Numbered from the stretch's first letter, positions 43,535 to 51,880 are shown. The stretch: 55,704 nucleotides of DNA from DAOUBA01 sp034432855 (GCA_034432855.1 DAOUBA010000210.1:1-55704), one strand, 5' to 3'. The notes: generated from the letters alone by a model not told the origin. Translations and numbers: made by a program.

Positions 43535-44368
43535 ATGCGTGCCGATCTACACATCCACACCACTGCATCCGACGGCTGTTGGTTGCCGGAACGGGTCGTG
43601 GCCGAAGTTAAAGCCCGCGCCATCGGCCTCTTCGCCGTTGCCGACCACGATACCATTGCAAGCGTCTCCGTTGCCGAAGCTCTGGCCCACCGGGATGGGC
43701 TGGCTTTCCTGCGCGGCGTCGAGATCTCGACACGGTTGGATGGTCAGGTCTTTCACATCCTGGGGTATGGCTTCGATCCGCAGTCCCCGGCCCTGGTGGC
43801 GTTGTTGCGCGAGAACCGCCTGACGTTGGATCGCGCCAGCGACGAGGCGATTCAGAGCCTCATCGCCGCCGGCTATCTGATTGACTCGGCCGACTATGCG
43901 GCCTACACGTATGACCGCACGCGGGGCGGCTGGAAGGCATACAACTTTCTTGTGGATCGCGGCCTGTGCAGCGGCATACGCGATTACTTCGACCGGCTGG
44001 GCCCTGCGATGCCACCTGATGACCCACCGCCGTTCGTGTCTCCGGCCGAGGCAATCGCAGTAATCCGCGAGGCTGGCGGTGTGCCCGTTCTTGCTCATCC
44101 CGGCGCCAGTTTCCATCCCCAGGTGACTGAAGAGGGGCTGCGCGTGTTCCTCGACCTGGGCATCGCCGGGGTAGAGTGCTATTCCTACGCTCACGATGAA
44201 GCCACGGTCCACTTCTGCCTGGACTGGTGCGCCCATCACAATCTCCTCGTCACTGGCGGCTCCGATTGTCATGGAGGGCTGGTCCCGCGCGAGTTAGGGA
44301 TGCCGCCGGTGGATACGGCTGCCCTGCGTTTGGGCGAACTGGAGGCATGTATTGTAGGAGGGCTGTAA
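43535..44368 (+). CDS. PHP-domain phosphoesterase (TrpH/YciV-like)
   Basis: A 277-residue metal-dependent phosphatase. The PHP motifs are complete: DLHIHTTASDG (4-14), AVADHDT, RGVEIS, PVLAHPG and GGSDCHGG. This subgroup includes 3',5'-nucleoside bisphosphate phosphatases and the RNA-trimming RNase AM; the substrate here is not decided. Between the second and fourth motifs a helical insertion (about 90-165) covers the active site as usual. ATG 43535 directly precedes the first motif; longer frames run into the intergenic promoters. Its TAA overlaps the ATG of the aminotransferase gene by one base, so the two are one operon. Confidence 0.92.
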   Translation: MRADLHIHTTASDGCWLPERVVAEVKARAIGLFAVADHDTIASVSVAEALAHRDGLAFLRGVEISTRLDGQVFHILGYGFDPQSPALVALLRENRLTLDRASDEAIQSLIAAGYLIDSADYAAYTYDRTRGGWKAYNFLVDRGLCSGIRDYFDRLGPAMPPDDPPPFVSPAEAIAVIREAGGVPVLAHPGASFHPQVTEEGLRVFLDLGIAGVECYSYAHDEATVHFCLDWCAHHNLLVTGGSDCHGGLVPRELGMPPVDTAALRLGELEACIVGGL

Positions 44369-45579
44369 TGGCAAAAGTACCTGTTTCCCAACGCGGTATC
44401 GAAATCCCGGCCTCGGCGATGCGCAAGTTGGCGCCGCTGGCTGAGGCTGCCAAGGCGCGCGGCGTGCGTGTCATTCATCTCAACATCGGCCAGCCGGACA
44501 TCGAGACGCCCCCCGAATTCATGGAGGCGGTGCGCAATTTCCCAGAGCGCACGCTGGCCTATGCCCCCTCGGAGGGACGCCCCGAGTGTGTCGAGGGGAT
44601 GCTCGAGTATTACGCTCACCTCGACATCCCGCTACAGCCTGAGCACATCGTCATTACCACCGCCGGTTCCGAATCACTCCTGTTCGCGCTCCTGGCCTGT
44701 TGCGACATCGGCGATGAAGTCATCGTGCCGGAGCCTTTCTATTCCAACTATGCCAGCCTGGCGACTATGACGGGCCTGCGCCTGGTACCTTTCCTCACCC
44801 GCGCCGAAGAGGGCTACCGCCTGCCTTCGCGCGAGACCATCGAGCGGCTGGTCGGGGAGCGCACACGCGCCATCCTCTACTCCAGCCCCGGCAATCCGAC
44901 CGGCGCGGTCTATACTCCCGACGAAGTCGCCATGTTGGGCGAGATCGCCCGCAAACATGGCCTGTTTCTCATCGCCGATGAGGTCTACCGCGAACTGACC
45001 TACGATGGGCCGCTCGCCACCAGCGCGCTCTACTTGCCCAATATGGACGAGCACGTCGTCGTGCTCGATAGCGTCTCCAAGCGTTACTCGGCCTGCGGTG
45101 CACGGGTGGGTTGCCTGGTCACGCGCAACGCCGCTGTGATGGAAGCAGTGATGAAGATGGCGATGGCGCGCCTTTCGGCGCCGGTGCTCGAACAGATTGG
45201 CGCCGCTGCGTGTATCGCGCACACGCCGCCTTCTTATTTCGACGAGATGCGCGCCGAGTACCGCCGCCGGCGTGACATTGTCTTTGAGCGCATGAACGCC
45301 ATCGAAGGGGTCGTCTGCCCCAAGCCGGCTGGCGCGTTCTATGCGATGGCCAAGATCGAGGGCGTGGATGCAGAGGATTTCTGCCGCTGGCTGCTGACCG
45401 ATTTTGAGCAGGACGGCGAGACCGTAATGCTGGCACCGGGGGCCGGTTTCTACTGTACCCCCGGCCTGGGACGCGATGAGGTGCGTATCGCCTACGTCCT
45501 GGGGACCGAGACCCTGGCGCGGGCGATGGACCTGCTGGCGGTGGCCATCCGCCGCTACCGCCAGGAGCACCTACAATAG
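44368..45579 (+). CDS. Class I PLP-dependent aminotransferase (aspartate aminotransferase family)
   Basis: A 403-residue fold-type I transaminase. NIGQPDIETPPEF, the pyridoxal-stacking region ITTAGSESLLFALLAC, SSPGNPTGAVYTPDE with the conserved Asn, IADEVYRELTYDG, and the aldimine Lys238 in DSVSKRYSACGARVGCL are all in place. The closest groups transfer amino groups among aspartate, aromatic and branched substrates, so specificity cannot be set. ATG 44368 has AGGAGGG upstream and overlaps the PHP stop (TAATG). It is followed by proC about 80 bases later, with a double hairpin between them; a role in amino acid synthesis fits. Confidence 0.92.
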   Translation: MAKVPVSQRGIEIPASAMRKLAPLAEAAKARGVRVIHLNIGQPDIETPPEFMEAVRNFPERTLAYAPSEGRPECVEGMLEYYAHLDIPLQPEHIVITTAGSESLLFALLACCDIGDEVIVPEPFYSNYASLATMTGLRLVPFLTRAEEGYRLPSRETIERLVGERTRAILYSSPGNPTGAVYTPDEVAMLGEIARKHGLFLIADEVYRELTYDGPLATSALYLPNMDEHVVVLDSVSKRYSACGARVGCLVTRNAAVMEAVMKMAMARLSAPVLEQIGAAACIAHTPPSYFDEMRAEYRRRRDIVFERMNAIEGVVCPKPAGAFYAMAKIEGVDAEDFCRWLLTDFEQDGETVMLAPGAGFYCTPGLGRDEVRIAYVLGTETLARAMDLLAVAIRRYRQEHLQ

Positions 45580-45588
45580 CCGACCGAC

Positions 45589-45645
45589 GTGGGACAGGCT
45601 TTCCAGCCTGTCCGGACAGCCCGGAAAGGCTGTCCCACATAGCCG
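45589..45645. repeat. Double-hairpin dispersed repeat between the aminotransferase gene and proC
   Basis: GTGGGACAGGCTTTCC (45589-45604) and GGAAAGGCTGTCCCAC (45623-45638) pair with one mismatch, and an inner hairpin GGACAGGCT/AGCCTGTCC lies at 45592-45613. The right part matches 17404-17440 in sequence. It may act as terminator or processing site in the middle of the operon. Confidence 0.75.
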
Positions 45646-45661
45646 GTTGAGGGAGGAGAAG

Positions 45662-46534
45662 ATGTCATCGAATCAACTGAACGGGCTGACGCTCGCCTTT
45701 GTCGGCGGTGGCACAATGGGGGGCGCCATTATCCACAGACTGCTGAATGCCGGCGAGGTCACCCCCCAGCAGATCATCGTCGGCGAGCCGCTCGCCGAAC
45801 GGCGTGCCGAATTGCAGACCCTCTACGGCGTGCGTGTGACCCCTGATAACGTCGCTGCCGTCAAGGAGGCCGACATTGTGATCCTGGCGGTCAAGCCGCA
45901 GGTGCTGCCTGCGCTGCTGCCAGAGTTGCGCGGATACATCCGCCCGCAGGCGCTGGTGTTCTCCATCGTCGCAGGTATGCCCATCGCCACGATCAGCGCC
46001 GGGCTGAAGCACGACGCCGTCGTGCGTACCATGCCCAATACCCCTGCCCAGATCGGCGAGGGGATGACGGTGTGGACGGCCTCGCCCGCCGTCACTGAAG
46101 CGCAGCGGGCGCAGGTACAGGCCATCCTGCAGACGATGGGGCTGGAGTTATACGTCAACAATGAGGACGCGCTGGATATGGCGACCGCCGTCAGTGGCAC
46201 CGGGCCCACCTACGTCTTCCTGCTGATGGAGGCGCTGGTGGACGCGGCGGTGCACCTGGGCTTTTCGCGGCGCGAGGCGCGCCTGCTCGTCATCCAGACC
46301 GTGCTCGGTTCGGCCAGGTTCGCTCAGCAATCGGACCTGCACCTGGCCGAACTGCGCAACATGGTCACTTCTCCTGGCGGCACCAGCGCCGAGGCGATCT
46401 ATCAACTGGAGAAGGGCGGCCTGCGCACGGTACTCTCCAAGGCAGTGTGGGCGGCCTACCAGAAGTCACGCCTGCTGGGGCAGCGCGCCGCCCAGCCGTT
46501 GGAGACGCCATTGAAGGTCAATGGGGAAACGTAG
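45662..46534 (+). CDS. proC: Pyrroline-5-carboxylate reductase
   Basis: A 290-residue enzyme that reduces pyrroline-5-carboxylate to proline with NAD(P)H. The Rossmann motif GGGTMGGA (15-22), AVKPQV, SIVAGMP, VRTMPNTPAQIGEGMT and the catalytic C-terminal segment AVSGTGPTYVFLLMEAL plus MVTSPGGTSAEAI are all clear. ATG 45662 follows GGGAGGAG; the frame could be read from 45476 but the earlier codons come from the aminotransferase gene and the repeat. It ends within the left arm of a palindrome shared with the convergent epimerase gene. Confidence 0.96.
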   Translation: MSSNQLNGLTLAFVGGGTMGGAIIHRLLNAGEVTPQQIIVGEPLAERRAELQTLYGVRVTPDNVAAVKEADIVILAVKPQVLPALLPELRGYIRPQALVFSIVAGMPIATISAGLKHDAVVRTMPNTPAQIGEGMTVWTASPAVTEAQRAQVQAILQTMGLELYVNNEDALDMATAVSGTGPTYVFLLMEALVDAAVHLGFSRREARLLVIQTVLGSARFAQQSDLHLAELRNMVTSPGGTSAEAIYQLEKGGLRTVLSKAVWAAYQKSRLLGQRAAQPLETPLKVNGET

Positions 46535-46629
46535 AGCGAGGCATCCTGCAGATCGCGCTTCTCTAGAGTTTATTGCTCACGCGCGGCAAGATCCCAGGAG
46601 AAGCAAGAGTCGGGGGGATGCCTCGCTCT
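46533..46629. terminator. Nested palindrome between convergent proC and epimerase genes
   Basis: Arms AGAGCGAGGCATCC (46533-46546) and GGATGCCTCGCTCT (46616-46629) are perfect inverted repeats, 69 bases apart, and a second pair GCTTCTC/GAGAAGC lies inside (46557-46563, 46598-46604). Both genes end within or at the arms. No U-run, so it would be an atypical bidirectional terminator. Confidence 0.55.
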
Positions 46630-47087
46630 TACTTGATCTCCGGCCCGGCAGTCCAGTCGTAGCCGATCTCGGGGTCGTCGTGGGGGAGGCGGCCCTCATC
46701 CGTGCCGTCATACTCGTGGGAGATGATGTAGAACACGTGCGCCGGCCCGCTCAAGACGCGGTAGCCGTGCGCCACCCCGGGCGGAATCTTGAGCACGATC
46801 GGCGGCTGCCCGTCCCCCATCATCAACTCCTGCAACTGGCCGTGGGTGGGTGAATCGGGCCGCGTGTCGTAGAGCGCGGCCTTGATCACGCCCGCTGCCA
46901 CGTACCACCAATCCGTCTGCCTGTGGTGTACGTGCCAGGCCTTGGCCACGCCCTGGTACGAGACCGTGTGACTCCACTGCCCAAAGCCTTCGGGAAAGAT
47001 CGCATCGCTCTTGCGGATTACCTCGCGGAAAAAGCCGCGCTCGTCGCGATGTGTCACCAGTTCTTTGATCTCAACGCCGTGAATCAT
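46629..47087 (-). CDS. RmlC/cupin-like sugar 3,5-epimerase-family protein
   Basis: A 152-residue protein of the dTDP-4-dehydrorhamnose 3,5-epimerase superfamily: RGFFREVIRKSDAIFPEGFG at the N-terminus, QWSHTVSYQGVAKAWHVH with the metal-free catalytic His, RQTDWWYVAAGVIKAALYD, and PPGVAHGYRVLSGPAHVFY. It is shorter than the usual 180 residues of RfbC and lacks part of the C-terminal strand, so it may be a WxcM-like or other cupin with a related sugar-nucleotide role. ATG 47087 opens the conserved frame. The gene directly follows the site-2 protease gene (10 bases). No other rhamnose pathway genes are in the window. Confidence 0.8.
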   Translation of the reverse strand: MIHGVEIKELVTHRDERGFFREVIRKSDAIFPEGFGQWSHTVSYQGVAKAWHVHHRQTDWWYVAAGVIKAALYDTRPDSPTHGQLQELMMGDGQPPIVLKIPPGVAHGYRVLSGPAHVFYIISHEYDGTDEGRLPHDDPEIGYDWTAGPEIK

Positions 47088-47097
47088 CTGACGCTCC

Positions 47098-48282
47098 TCA
47101 GCGCACGGAGACGATCTGCAACGGGGCGGGCATGAACAGCGCGACAAAGATCAGCAGCATCAGCAGTCCCCAGGCGGTGCGTAGCGGGTCGAGCCCGCTG
47201 GCGTCGTCGAGCGGAGGCGGATGTTGCCGGTTGAGCAGCAGGTTCAGCAGTCCCCATGTCACCCAGAATCCGCCGGCGCCGTTGCCGCTCAACGAGAGCC
47301 ATCCGCCCCAGGCGATCATGGCCGCAATGACGATATAACCCAGCGTCCACGCCCGACGGCCCAACAGTGCGTAACTGACGTGCCCGCCGTCGAGTTGCCC
47401 GACCGGGACCAGGTTGATCATCGTGACCAACAGCCCGGCCCAGGCGGCCCAGGCGACCGAGTTTAGCCAGACGTCCTCGCCGCCACTGGGCAGGAACCTC
47501 CCGAACACCAGATATTTGAGTGCAGCGTACAACAATGAATTGCCTTCCTGATACGCCGTAACTATGCCGGGAGGGGGTGGCCCAACCCTGGAAAGCGACA
47601 GTCCCAGGACGAGCAACGGGACGGCGACGACGAGGCCGCCCAGAGGCCCGGCGACGCCGATGTCAAAGAGCGCCTTGCGGTTGCGCATCGGCGCGCGCTG
47701 CACGATGACCGCGCCCATCGTCCCCAGGATGTTAGGGAACGGGATGAAGTAGGGCAGGCCCACCGGCGAACCGTAGCGCCGGGCGACGAAATAGTGGCTC
47801 AATTCGTGGGCCAACAGGATGCCCAGGAGTGTGCCGGCAAATGGCAGGCCCAGGTGAAGATGGGTCAACGGCACGAACAAGAGTTCCTCGGGCGATGAAG
47901 TCGGGCCGATCAGCCCGGCATCCTGTGCTCCATACTGGGCGCCGAGGAAGAGCACAAGCAGGAACGTCGCCAGGAACAGCACCACGTTGACCCAGGTGCG
48001 GCCTGGCCTGCGCTGGGGCAGCCCCCTGGTGGCAATGACCTCGTGGCCGCCACGCCGGGTGCGCAGCCAGGCGGTGTAGCCCAGCGCGGCAAAACGCTGC
48101 GTCATGCGCTCGAACGCTTGCTCCGTCTCGCCGAATACCTGGCCCCGAAAGGCGATCACGGCGTCGGGTGGGTGCAGTACCTCGTGCGCCTCGATGCGCA
48201 TCAGGTCGGCCAGCGCCCGCCGCAGTTGTCCGATGGTTACCAATTGCTCAGAAGCATCCATTCTCGCGGAATAGGATTCCAT
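47098..48282 (-). CDS. Site-2 protease-type metalloprotease (M50)
   Basis: About 394 residues with an N-terminal cytoplasmic region of about 110 residues (a mixed alpha/beta fold with HPPDAVIAFRGQ) and about eight membrane segments. The zinc site is HELSH in LLAHELSHYF, and NLVPVGQLDGGH supplies the third ligand. Such enzymes cut membrane-bound substrates within the bilayer, for example anti-sigma factors. Several start codons are in frame; ATG 48282 with GGAGG eight bases upstream fits best. It heads the pair M50-epimerase on minus. The N-terminal domain is common to Chloroflexota and cyanobacterial M50 proteins as far as I recall. Confidence 0.9.
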   Translation of the reverse strand: MESYSARMDASEQLVTIGQLRRALADLMRIEAHEVLHPPDAVIAFRGQVFGETEQAFERMTQRFAALGYTAWLRTRRGGHEVIATRGLPQRRPGRTWVNVVLFLATFLLVLFLGAQYGAQDAGLIGPTSSPEELLFVPLTHLHLGLPFAGTLLGILLAHELSHYFVARRYGSPVGLPYFIPFPNILGTMGAVIVQRAPMRNRKALFDIGVAGPLGGLVVAVPLLVLGLSLSRVGPPPPGIVTAYQEGNSLLYAALKYLVFGRFLPSGGEDVWLNSVAWAAWAGLLVTMINLVPVGQLDGGHVSYALLGRRAWTLGYIVIAAMIAWGGWLSLSGNGAGGFWVTWGLLNLLLNRQHPPPLDDASGLDPLRTAWGLLMLLIFVALFMPAPLQIVSVR

Positions 48283-48345
48283 AGACATATCCTCCACGGG
48301 TTGCATTATACCGCAGAACCGTGAAACGTGAAACGTGAGGCAAAG

Positions 48346-48374
48346 TTGGCTCTGCCCTGAAACCATGATAGAAT
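48346..48374 (+). promoter_or_regulatory. Promoter for the DUF3800/PrsW region
   Basis: TTGGCT, 17 bases, TAGAAT, about 30 bases before ATG 48405. A second candidate, TTACAA, 18 bases, TTATAC at 48861-48890, lies inside the DUF3800 fragment and could serve the PrsW gene alone. Confidence 0.45.
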
Positions 48375-48404
48375 GCTACACCGGACAACCTGATGGAGCC
48401 CGGC

Positions 48405-48890
48405 ATGCTTACCGGTTACGTGGACGAATCAGGGACACCTTCGCCAGTCAGTGGCGGGCAATTCTTCACCGTGGCGCTCTTATTGGTACCTACGCCGCGC
48501 CACATCGGAACGCTCTTCCGCCGCATACGCCGGTCCTTGCATAGACGTGCCGCCACCAGCGAGCTGAAGGCTGCTCACTCTCACGCTCGAGTGATTTACC
48601 GTCTCCTGAATGGGCTGGCCGCTGTCGAGTGCGAAATCTACATCACAGTGGTGGATAAGCAGGGTATCACCCCACAGCAAAGTGAGGCAGTGTACCGAGC
48701 GGCTGTGGCGAATGTCATCCGCCTCTGTATCAAGCGCCACCCGCAGGTAAACCTGTACCTGGACAGGCGGTATAGCAATCGCACCCAGCAGGTGCTGCTT
48801 GAGCAAACCATCCCGAAAGACGGAATGGGATGTTCTACGAACATCCAGCCGATCCAGGACTTACAACGCTGCACTTGTTTTAGATTATAC
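48405..48890 (+). pseudogene. Truncated DUF3800 gene, in frame with the PrsW gene
   Basis: From ATG 48405 (GGAG upstream) the frame starts LTGYVDESGTPSP and carries SELKAAHSHARVI and YITVVDKQGITP, the N-terminal and middle parts of DUF3800 proteins, an RNase H-like family often found with mobile DNA. It continues to LYLDRRYSNRTQQVLLEQ but the closing part with the conserved Gln-x-Ala-Asp is missing. No stop follows: the frame stays open and joins the PrsW gene downstream, so a naive gene call gives one protein of up to 970 residues (48393-51305). I read this as a truncated gene whose end was lost; a real fusion is not excluded. Confidence 0.65.
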
Positions 48891-48971
48891 ACCAATCTCA
48901 AGTTTCATTTCAGCGTAGAAGCGAATTGGCAGCCAGGAGGAGGCGCAGCGATCAAAGTCCAAAGGTTCGTG

Positions 48972-51305
48972 ATGCCGTTCGTGTTGGCGGCCACGTTGCT
49001 GATTGGGACCATTCCGGGTCGGGCGGGCGCGCTGCTACCAGAGGACGACCTCGAACTGGCGCGGCGCTACGCCCCGGTGCTCTACTTCCACCCCGCCGAG
49101 GTCTTTTTCCCCCAGCCGGTAGACGTGATCGTCGAACAGGCCCGCCTGCGCCAGGCCCGCCGCCTGTGGTTCGGTGTCAACGTCCTCCTGCACCTGGACG
49201 TGCCGGACCTGCTGGGCCTTCCCAGCGACGGGAGTTACTTTCTCGACGTGTGGTTCGGCGACGACGGCAGTTCCGCCTACACCAACTACTCCGCTCACCA
49301 GGCCTACTACCAGGCCATGCTCAGCCCCCAGGCCGGCGGCCTGCCCATCACCGCCTACGCCCACGTCGTGCGTGAAGGGGCGCACACCACGATCCAGTAC
49401 TGGCTGCTCTACTTTTACAACGACTGGTTCAACAAGCACGAGGGGGATTGGGAGTTGGTGCAGGTGATGCTGGACGCGAACGGCGAGCCGGAGTGGGTCG
49501 TCCTCGGCCAGCATCACGGCGGCACCCGCCGCGCCTGGGCCAGCGCGCCGGTCGAGGAGGGTACGCACCCGGTGGCCTACGTCGCGCGCGGCTCGCACGC
49601 CAACTACTTCGCCGGCGATGAGATTTACCCCAACGGGAGGACCATCGGCAACTCGCGTATCGAGATCCTCGACCGCACCGGCAACGCCTTTCGCACCATT
49701 CCCCGAATCATTCTGATCCCCGACCGCGAGCAACTCCTGGCCGACCCCGCGGCGTGGCCGGGAGCAGAGTGGTTGCCTTATCGGGGCCGCTGGGGACAGG
49801 TCACGGTGCAGGCCGATTTCAGCGGGCCGTTCGGCCCGGCGGATAAGGGTATGCAGTGGGAGACGCCCTATGAGTGGGGGCTGGCCCAGTCGCTCGATAC
49901 CGACGTCTGGTACGCCAACCGGCTGCGCGTAGCGGTGATCGGGGCCACCCCCCAGCAGGCACAGGTGCGTCTGCGGGCCGCCGACCGCAGCGCCCTGCCC
50001 GGGGTGGAGGAGTTGGGCAACCTGGCGCTTCTGCACAGCGATCCGCCCACGGGGACGGCCATTGTCGCCTCGATTCACGTGCCACCCGGTACCCGCTGGG
50101 ATGTGCAGGCCGTCTGGCCCGACGCAGCGGCAGCGCAGGTAACGCGGATGCGCTTTGCGGATGCGTCGTTTGGCGCGTCAGGGCGCGCGACGCTCGTGTT
50201 CGACTCTCAAGGCGGCATTGTGCTGGTCGTCGAGGGTCTTGAGCAGGCATTGGCGCCGTCGGAGATGGAGATAGTTCCGGCGACCTGGGATGCGCCGGAC
50301 CTGGTCTGGATTGGCACCATCTTGCCGGCCCATCAGGTGGCGGCGGGACTGTTGATCGTGGTGCTGGCGAGTGTGATGCCGACGCTGCTGTACGTCGGAG
50401 GGCTCTACTGGCTGGATCGCTACGAGAAGGAGCCCAAGCGGCTGCTTTCGGCGGCGTTCGTGTGGGGCGCGATCCCCTCGGTGCTGCTGGCGGTGGCGGC
50501 GCAACTGTTCTTCCGCCTGCCGCCGAACCTGATCGGCCCGCAGGTACTGGAAGCGGTGCGGCTGGGGTTGGTCGCGCCGTTGCTGGAAGAGGCGCTCAAG
50601 GGTGCGGTGGTGCTCTTTATTGCCCGACGCTTCCGGCGTGAGTTCGACGATGCGCTCGACGGCATCATCTACGGGGCGATGGTGGGCTTTGGCTTTGCCA
50701 TGACCGGCAACCTGCTCAGTTACGCGGGTAGTTTTGTCCTGTGGGGCTTTGAGGGTCTCAACACGAGCGCCTTCGCCGAGGGAGTGGTGTATGCGCTGAA
50801 CCACGCGCTCTATACCGCGATCTTTGGCGCGGCGCTGGGGTACGCGCGGCTCGCGCAAAAGCCTCGGCAACGTTGGGTGGTGCCGGTAGGAGGTCTCGCG
50901 CTGGCGGTGCTCACCCACGCGCTGCACGGCATCCTGGCGCGGAACGTGGTGGGGCTGAACGCGCTGACTGTGCTGACGACGGGCAGCGGGCTGATCCTGA
51001 TCGGGGTCGTCGCCGTGTGGGCGCTGGCGCGCGAGCGGCATTGCCTGCGCACGGAACTGGAGGATGTGGTGCCCGATCCGCTCTACTGGGTGCTCACGAC
51101 GCCGTGGGGGCGCACACGCGCCCAGTGGCGTGCGCTGAGGAGCGGCGGCGTGCGCGCCTGGTGGTGGGCGCGGCGGCTACACCAGTTGTGCGCTGAACTG
51201 GCGTTCAAGCGCATGCAGGCGCGCCTGCGTCCTGATGAGCCCCAGATGGCCTGCACGGCCGAGGCATTGGAGAAGGCGATCCAACGGTTGCTTGCCCGCC
51301 AATGA
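48972..51305 (+). CDS. Exported VPS62-like domain fused to a PrsW-family membrane protease
   Basis: About 777 residues. A signal peptide (FVLAATLLIGTIPGRAGA), then a 370-residue domain with YAPVLYFHPAEVFFPQPVDV, HEGDWELVQVML and ARGSHANYFAGDE, as in VPS62/DUF946 proteins; then a beta-rich region and about eight membrane helices with the PrsW/CAAX-like motifs LEEALKG (EExxK), FDDALDGIIYG, YALNHALYTA and LTHALHG. PrsW cleaves anti-sigma factors in Bacillus, so a surface sensor coupled to intramembrane cleavage is plausible. Start uncertain: ATG 48972 is a possible start, while the best ribosome binding site (GGAGGAGG) stands seven bases before ATC 48951. Confidence 0.8.
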   Translation: MPFVLAATLLIGTIPGRAGALLPEDDLELARRYAPVLYFHPAEVFFPQPVDVIVEQARLRQARRLWFGVNVLLHLDVPDLLGLPSDGSYFLDVWFGDDGSSAYTNYSAHQAYYQAMLSPQAGGLPITAYAHVVREGAHTTIQYWLLYFYNDWFNKHEGDWELVQVMLDANGEPEWVVLGQHHGGTRRAWASAPVEEGTHPVAYVARGSHANYFAGDEIYPNGRTIGNSRIEILDRTGNAFRTIPRIILIPDREQLLADPAAWPGAEWLPYRGRWGQVTVQADFSGPFGPADKGMQWETPYEWGLAQSLDTDVWYANRLRVAVIGATPQQAQVRLRAADRSALPGVEELGNLALLHSDPPTGTAIVASIHVPPGTRWDVQAVWPDAAAAQVTRMRFADASFGASGRATLVFDSQGGIVLVVEGLEQALAPSEMEIVPATWDAPDLVWIGTILPAHQVAAGLLIVVLASVMPTLLYVGGLYWLDRYEKEPKRLLSAAFVWGAIPSVLLAVAAQLFFRLPPNLIGPQVLEAVRLGLVAPLLEEALKGAVVLFIARRFRREFDDALDGIIYGAMVGFGFAMTGNLLSYAGSFVLWGFEGLNTSAFAEGVVYALNHALYTAIFGAALGYARLAQKPRQRWVVPVGGLALAVLTHALHGILARNVVGLNALTVLTTGSGLILIGVVAVWALARERHCLRTELEDVVPDPLYWVLTTPWGRTRAQWRALRSGGVRAWWWARRLHQLCAELAFKRMQARLRPDEPQMACTAEALEKAIQRLLARQ

Positions 51306-51320
51306 AGGGCGTGTTATAAT
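51292..51320 (+). promoter_or_regulatory. Promoter of tRNA-Arg
   Basis: TTGCCC, 17 bases, TATAAT, 28 bases before the tRNA; the -35 box lies in the last codons of the PrsW gene. Confidence 0.6.
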
Positions 51321-51348
51321 CACTAGCTGCGTTTTCCATAACGCGCAG

Positions 51349-51423
51349 GCCCCTGTAGCTCAGATTGGATAGAGCAGGAACCTCCTAAGTTCAAGGTCGT
51401 GCGTTCAAATCGCACCAGGGGCA
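51349..51423 (+). tRNA. tRNA-Arg (anticodon CCT)
   Basis: A 75-nt cloverleaf: acceptor GCCCCTG pairs with CAGGGGC, discriminator A; D-loop region AGCTCAGATTGGATAGAGC; anticodon arm GAAC-CTCCTAA-GTTC with anticodon CCT for AGG codons; T arm with GTTCAAATC. CCA is not encoded. AGG is rare in GC-rich genomes. The double-HTH gene begins 17 bases downstream, with its ribosome binding site directly after the tRNA end. Confidence 0.95.
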
Positions 51424-51439
51424 TCTGGGGAGGTGCGTG

Positions 51440-51841
51440 ATGATGGAATTGCCGACCTATATCCCGCTGGACGAGGCTGTTCGCCGCTACCGCATTGACC
51501 GCGAAGCGTTGACACGGATGGTGGAATCTGGTAAAATACGAGCGGTAAAGATAGACGGGAGGGTGGCGGTGCCAGAGGAAGACGTGATTGTGGCGGCCAC
51601 GCGGGTGCAACCGGATGATGAAAATGAATGGGTTTCCATACGAGAGGCGGGCAGAAGGTTGAGCCTGCATCCTGGTATCATTTCGCGATGGCATAAGTAT
51701 GGATGGCTAACATCCCGTGGAAGAGGGCCCAATCGTATAATTCTCATAAACCTTCGCCAAGCAGAGAGATTAGCCTTATTACGTGAGCAATATGGTAAAA
51801 AGGGTCGTCGTTTGATTCAAGACCAACTTATTCTGCGGTAA
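51440..51841 (+). CDS. Double helix-turn-helix protein, excisionase/MerR-like
   Basis: About 133 residues with two tandem winged-HTH units: YIPLDEAVRRYRIDREALTR to AVKIDGRVAVPEEDV, and EWVSIREAGRRLSLHPGIIS to LTSRGRGPNRIILINLRQAE. The pattern (HTH, then a strand with Arg/Lys, then a short wing) resembles excisionase/AlpA-type domains, used as recombination directionality factors or repressors. ATG 51440 has GGGGAGGTG right after the tRNA. A strong terminator follows, then a consensus promoter with direct repeats that this protein might bind. GC content and codon choice (CGT, TTA, ATA codons) are visibly less GC-rich than in neighbouring genes, which suggests transfer. Confidence 0.75.
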   Translation: MMELPTYIPLDEAVRRYRIDREALTRMVESGKIRAVKIDGRVAVPEEDVIVAATRVQPDDENEWVSIREAGRRLSLHPGIISRWHKYGWLTSRGRGPNRIILINLRQAERLALLREQYGKKGRRLIQDQLILR

Positions 51842-51850
51842 GAAGCGTGA

Positions 51851-51880
51851 AAAAGCAGGGCAAAATGCCCTGCTTTTTTT
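51851..51880 (+). terminator. Strong terminator after the double-HTH gene
   Basis: AAAAGCAGGGC, loop AAAAT, GCCCTGC and seven T. A-rich on the other side, so it can work in both directions. Confidence 0.92.
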
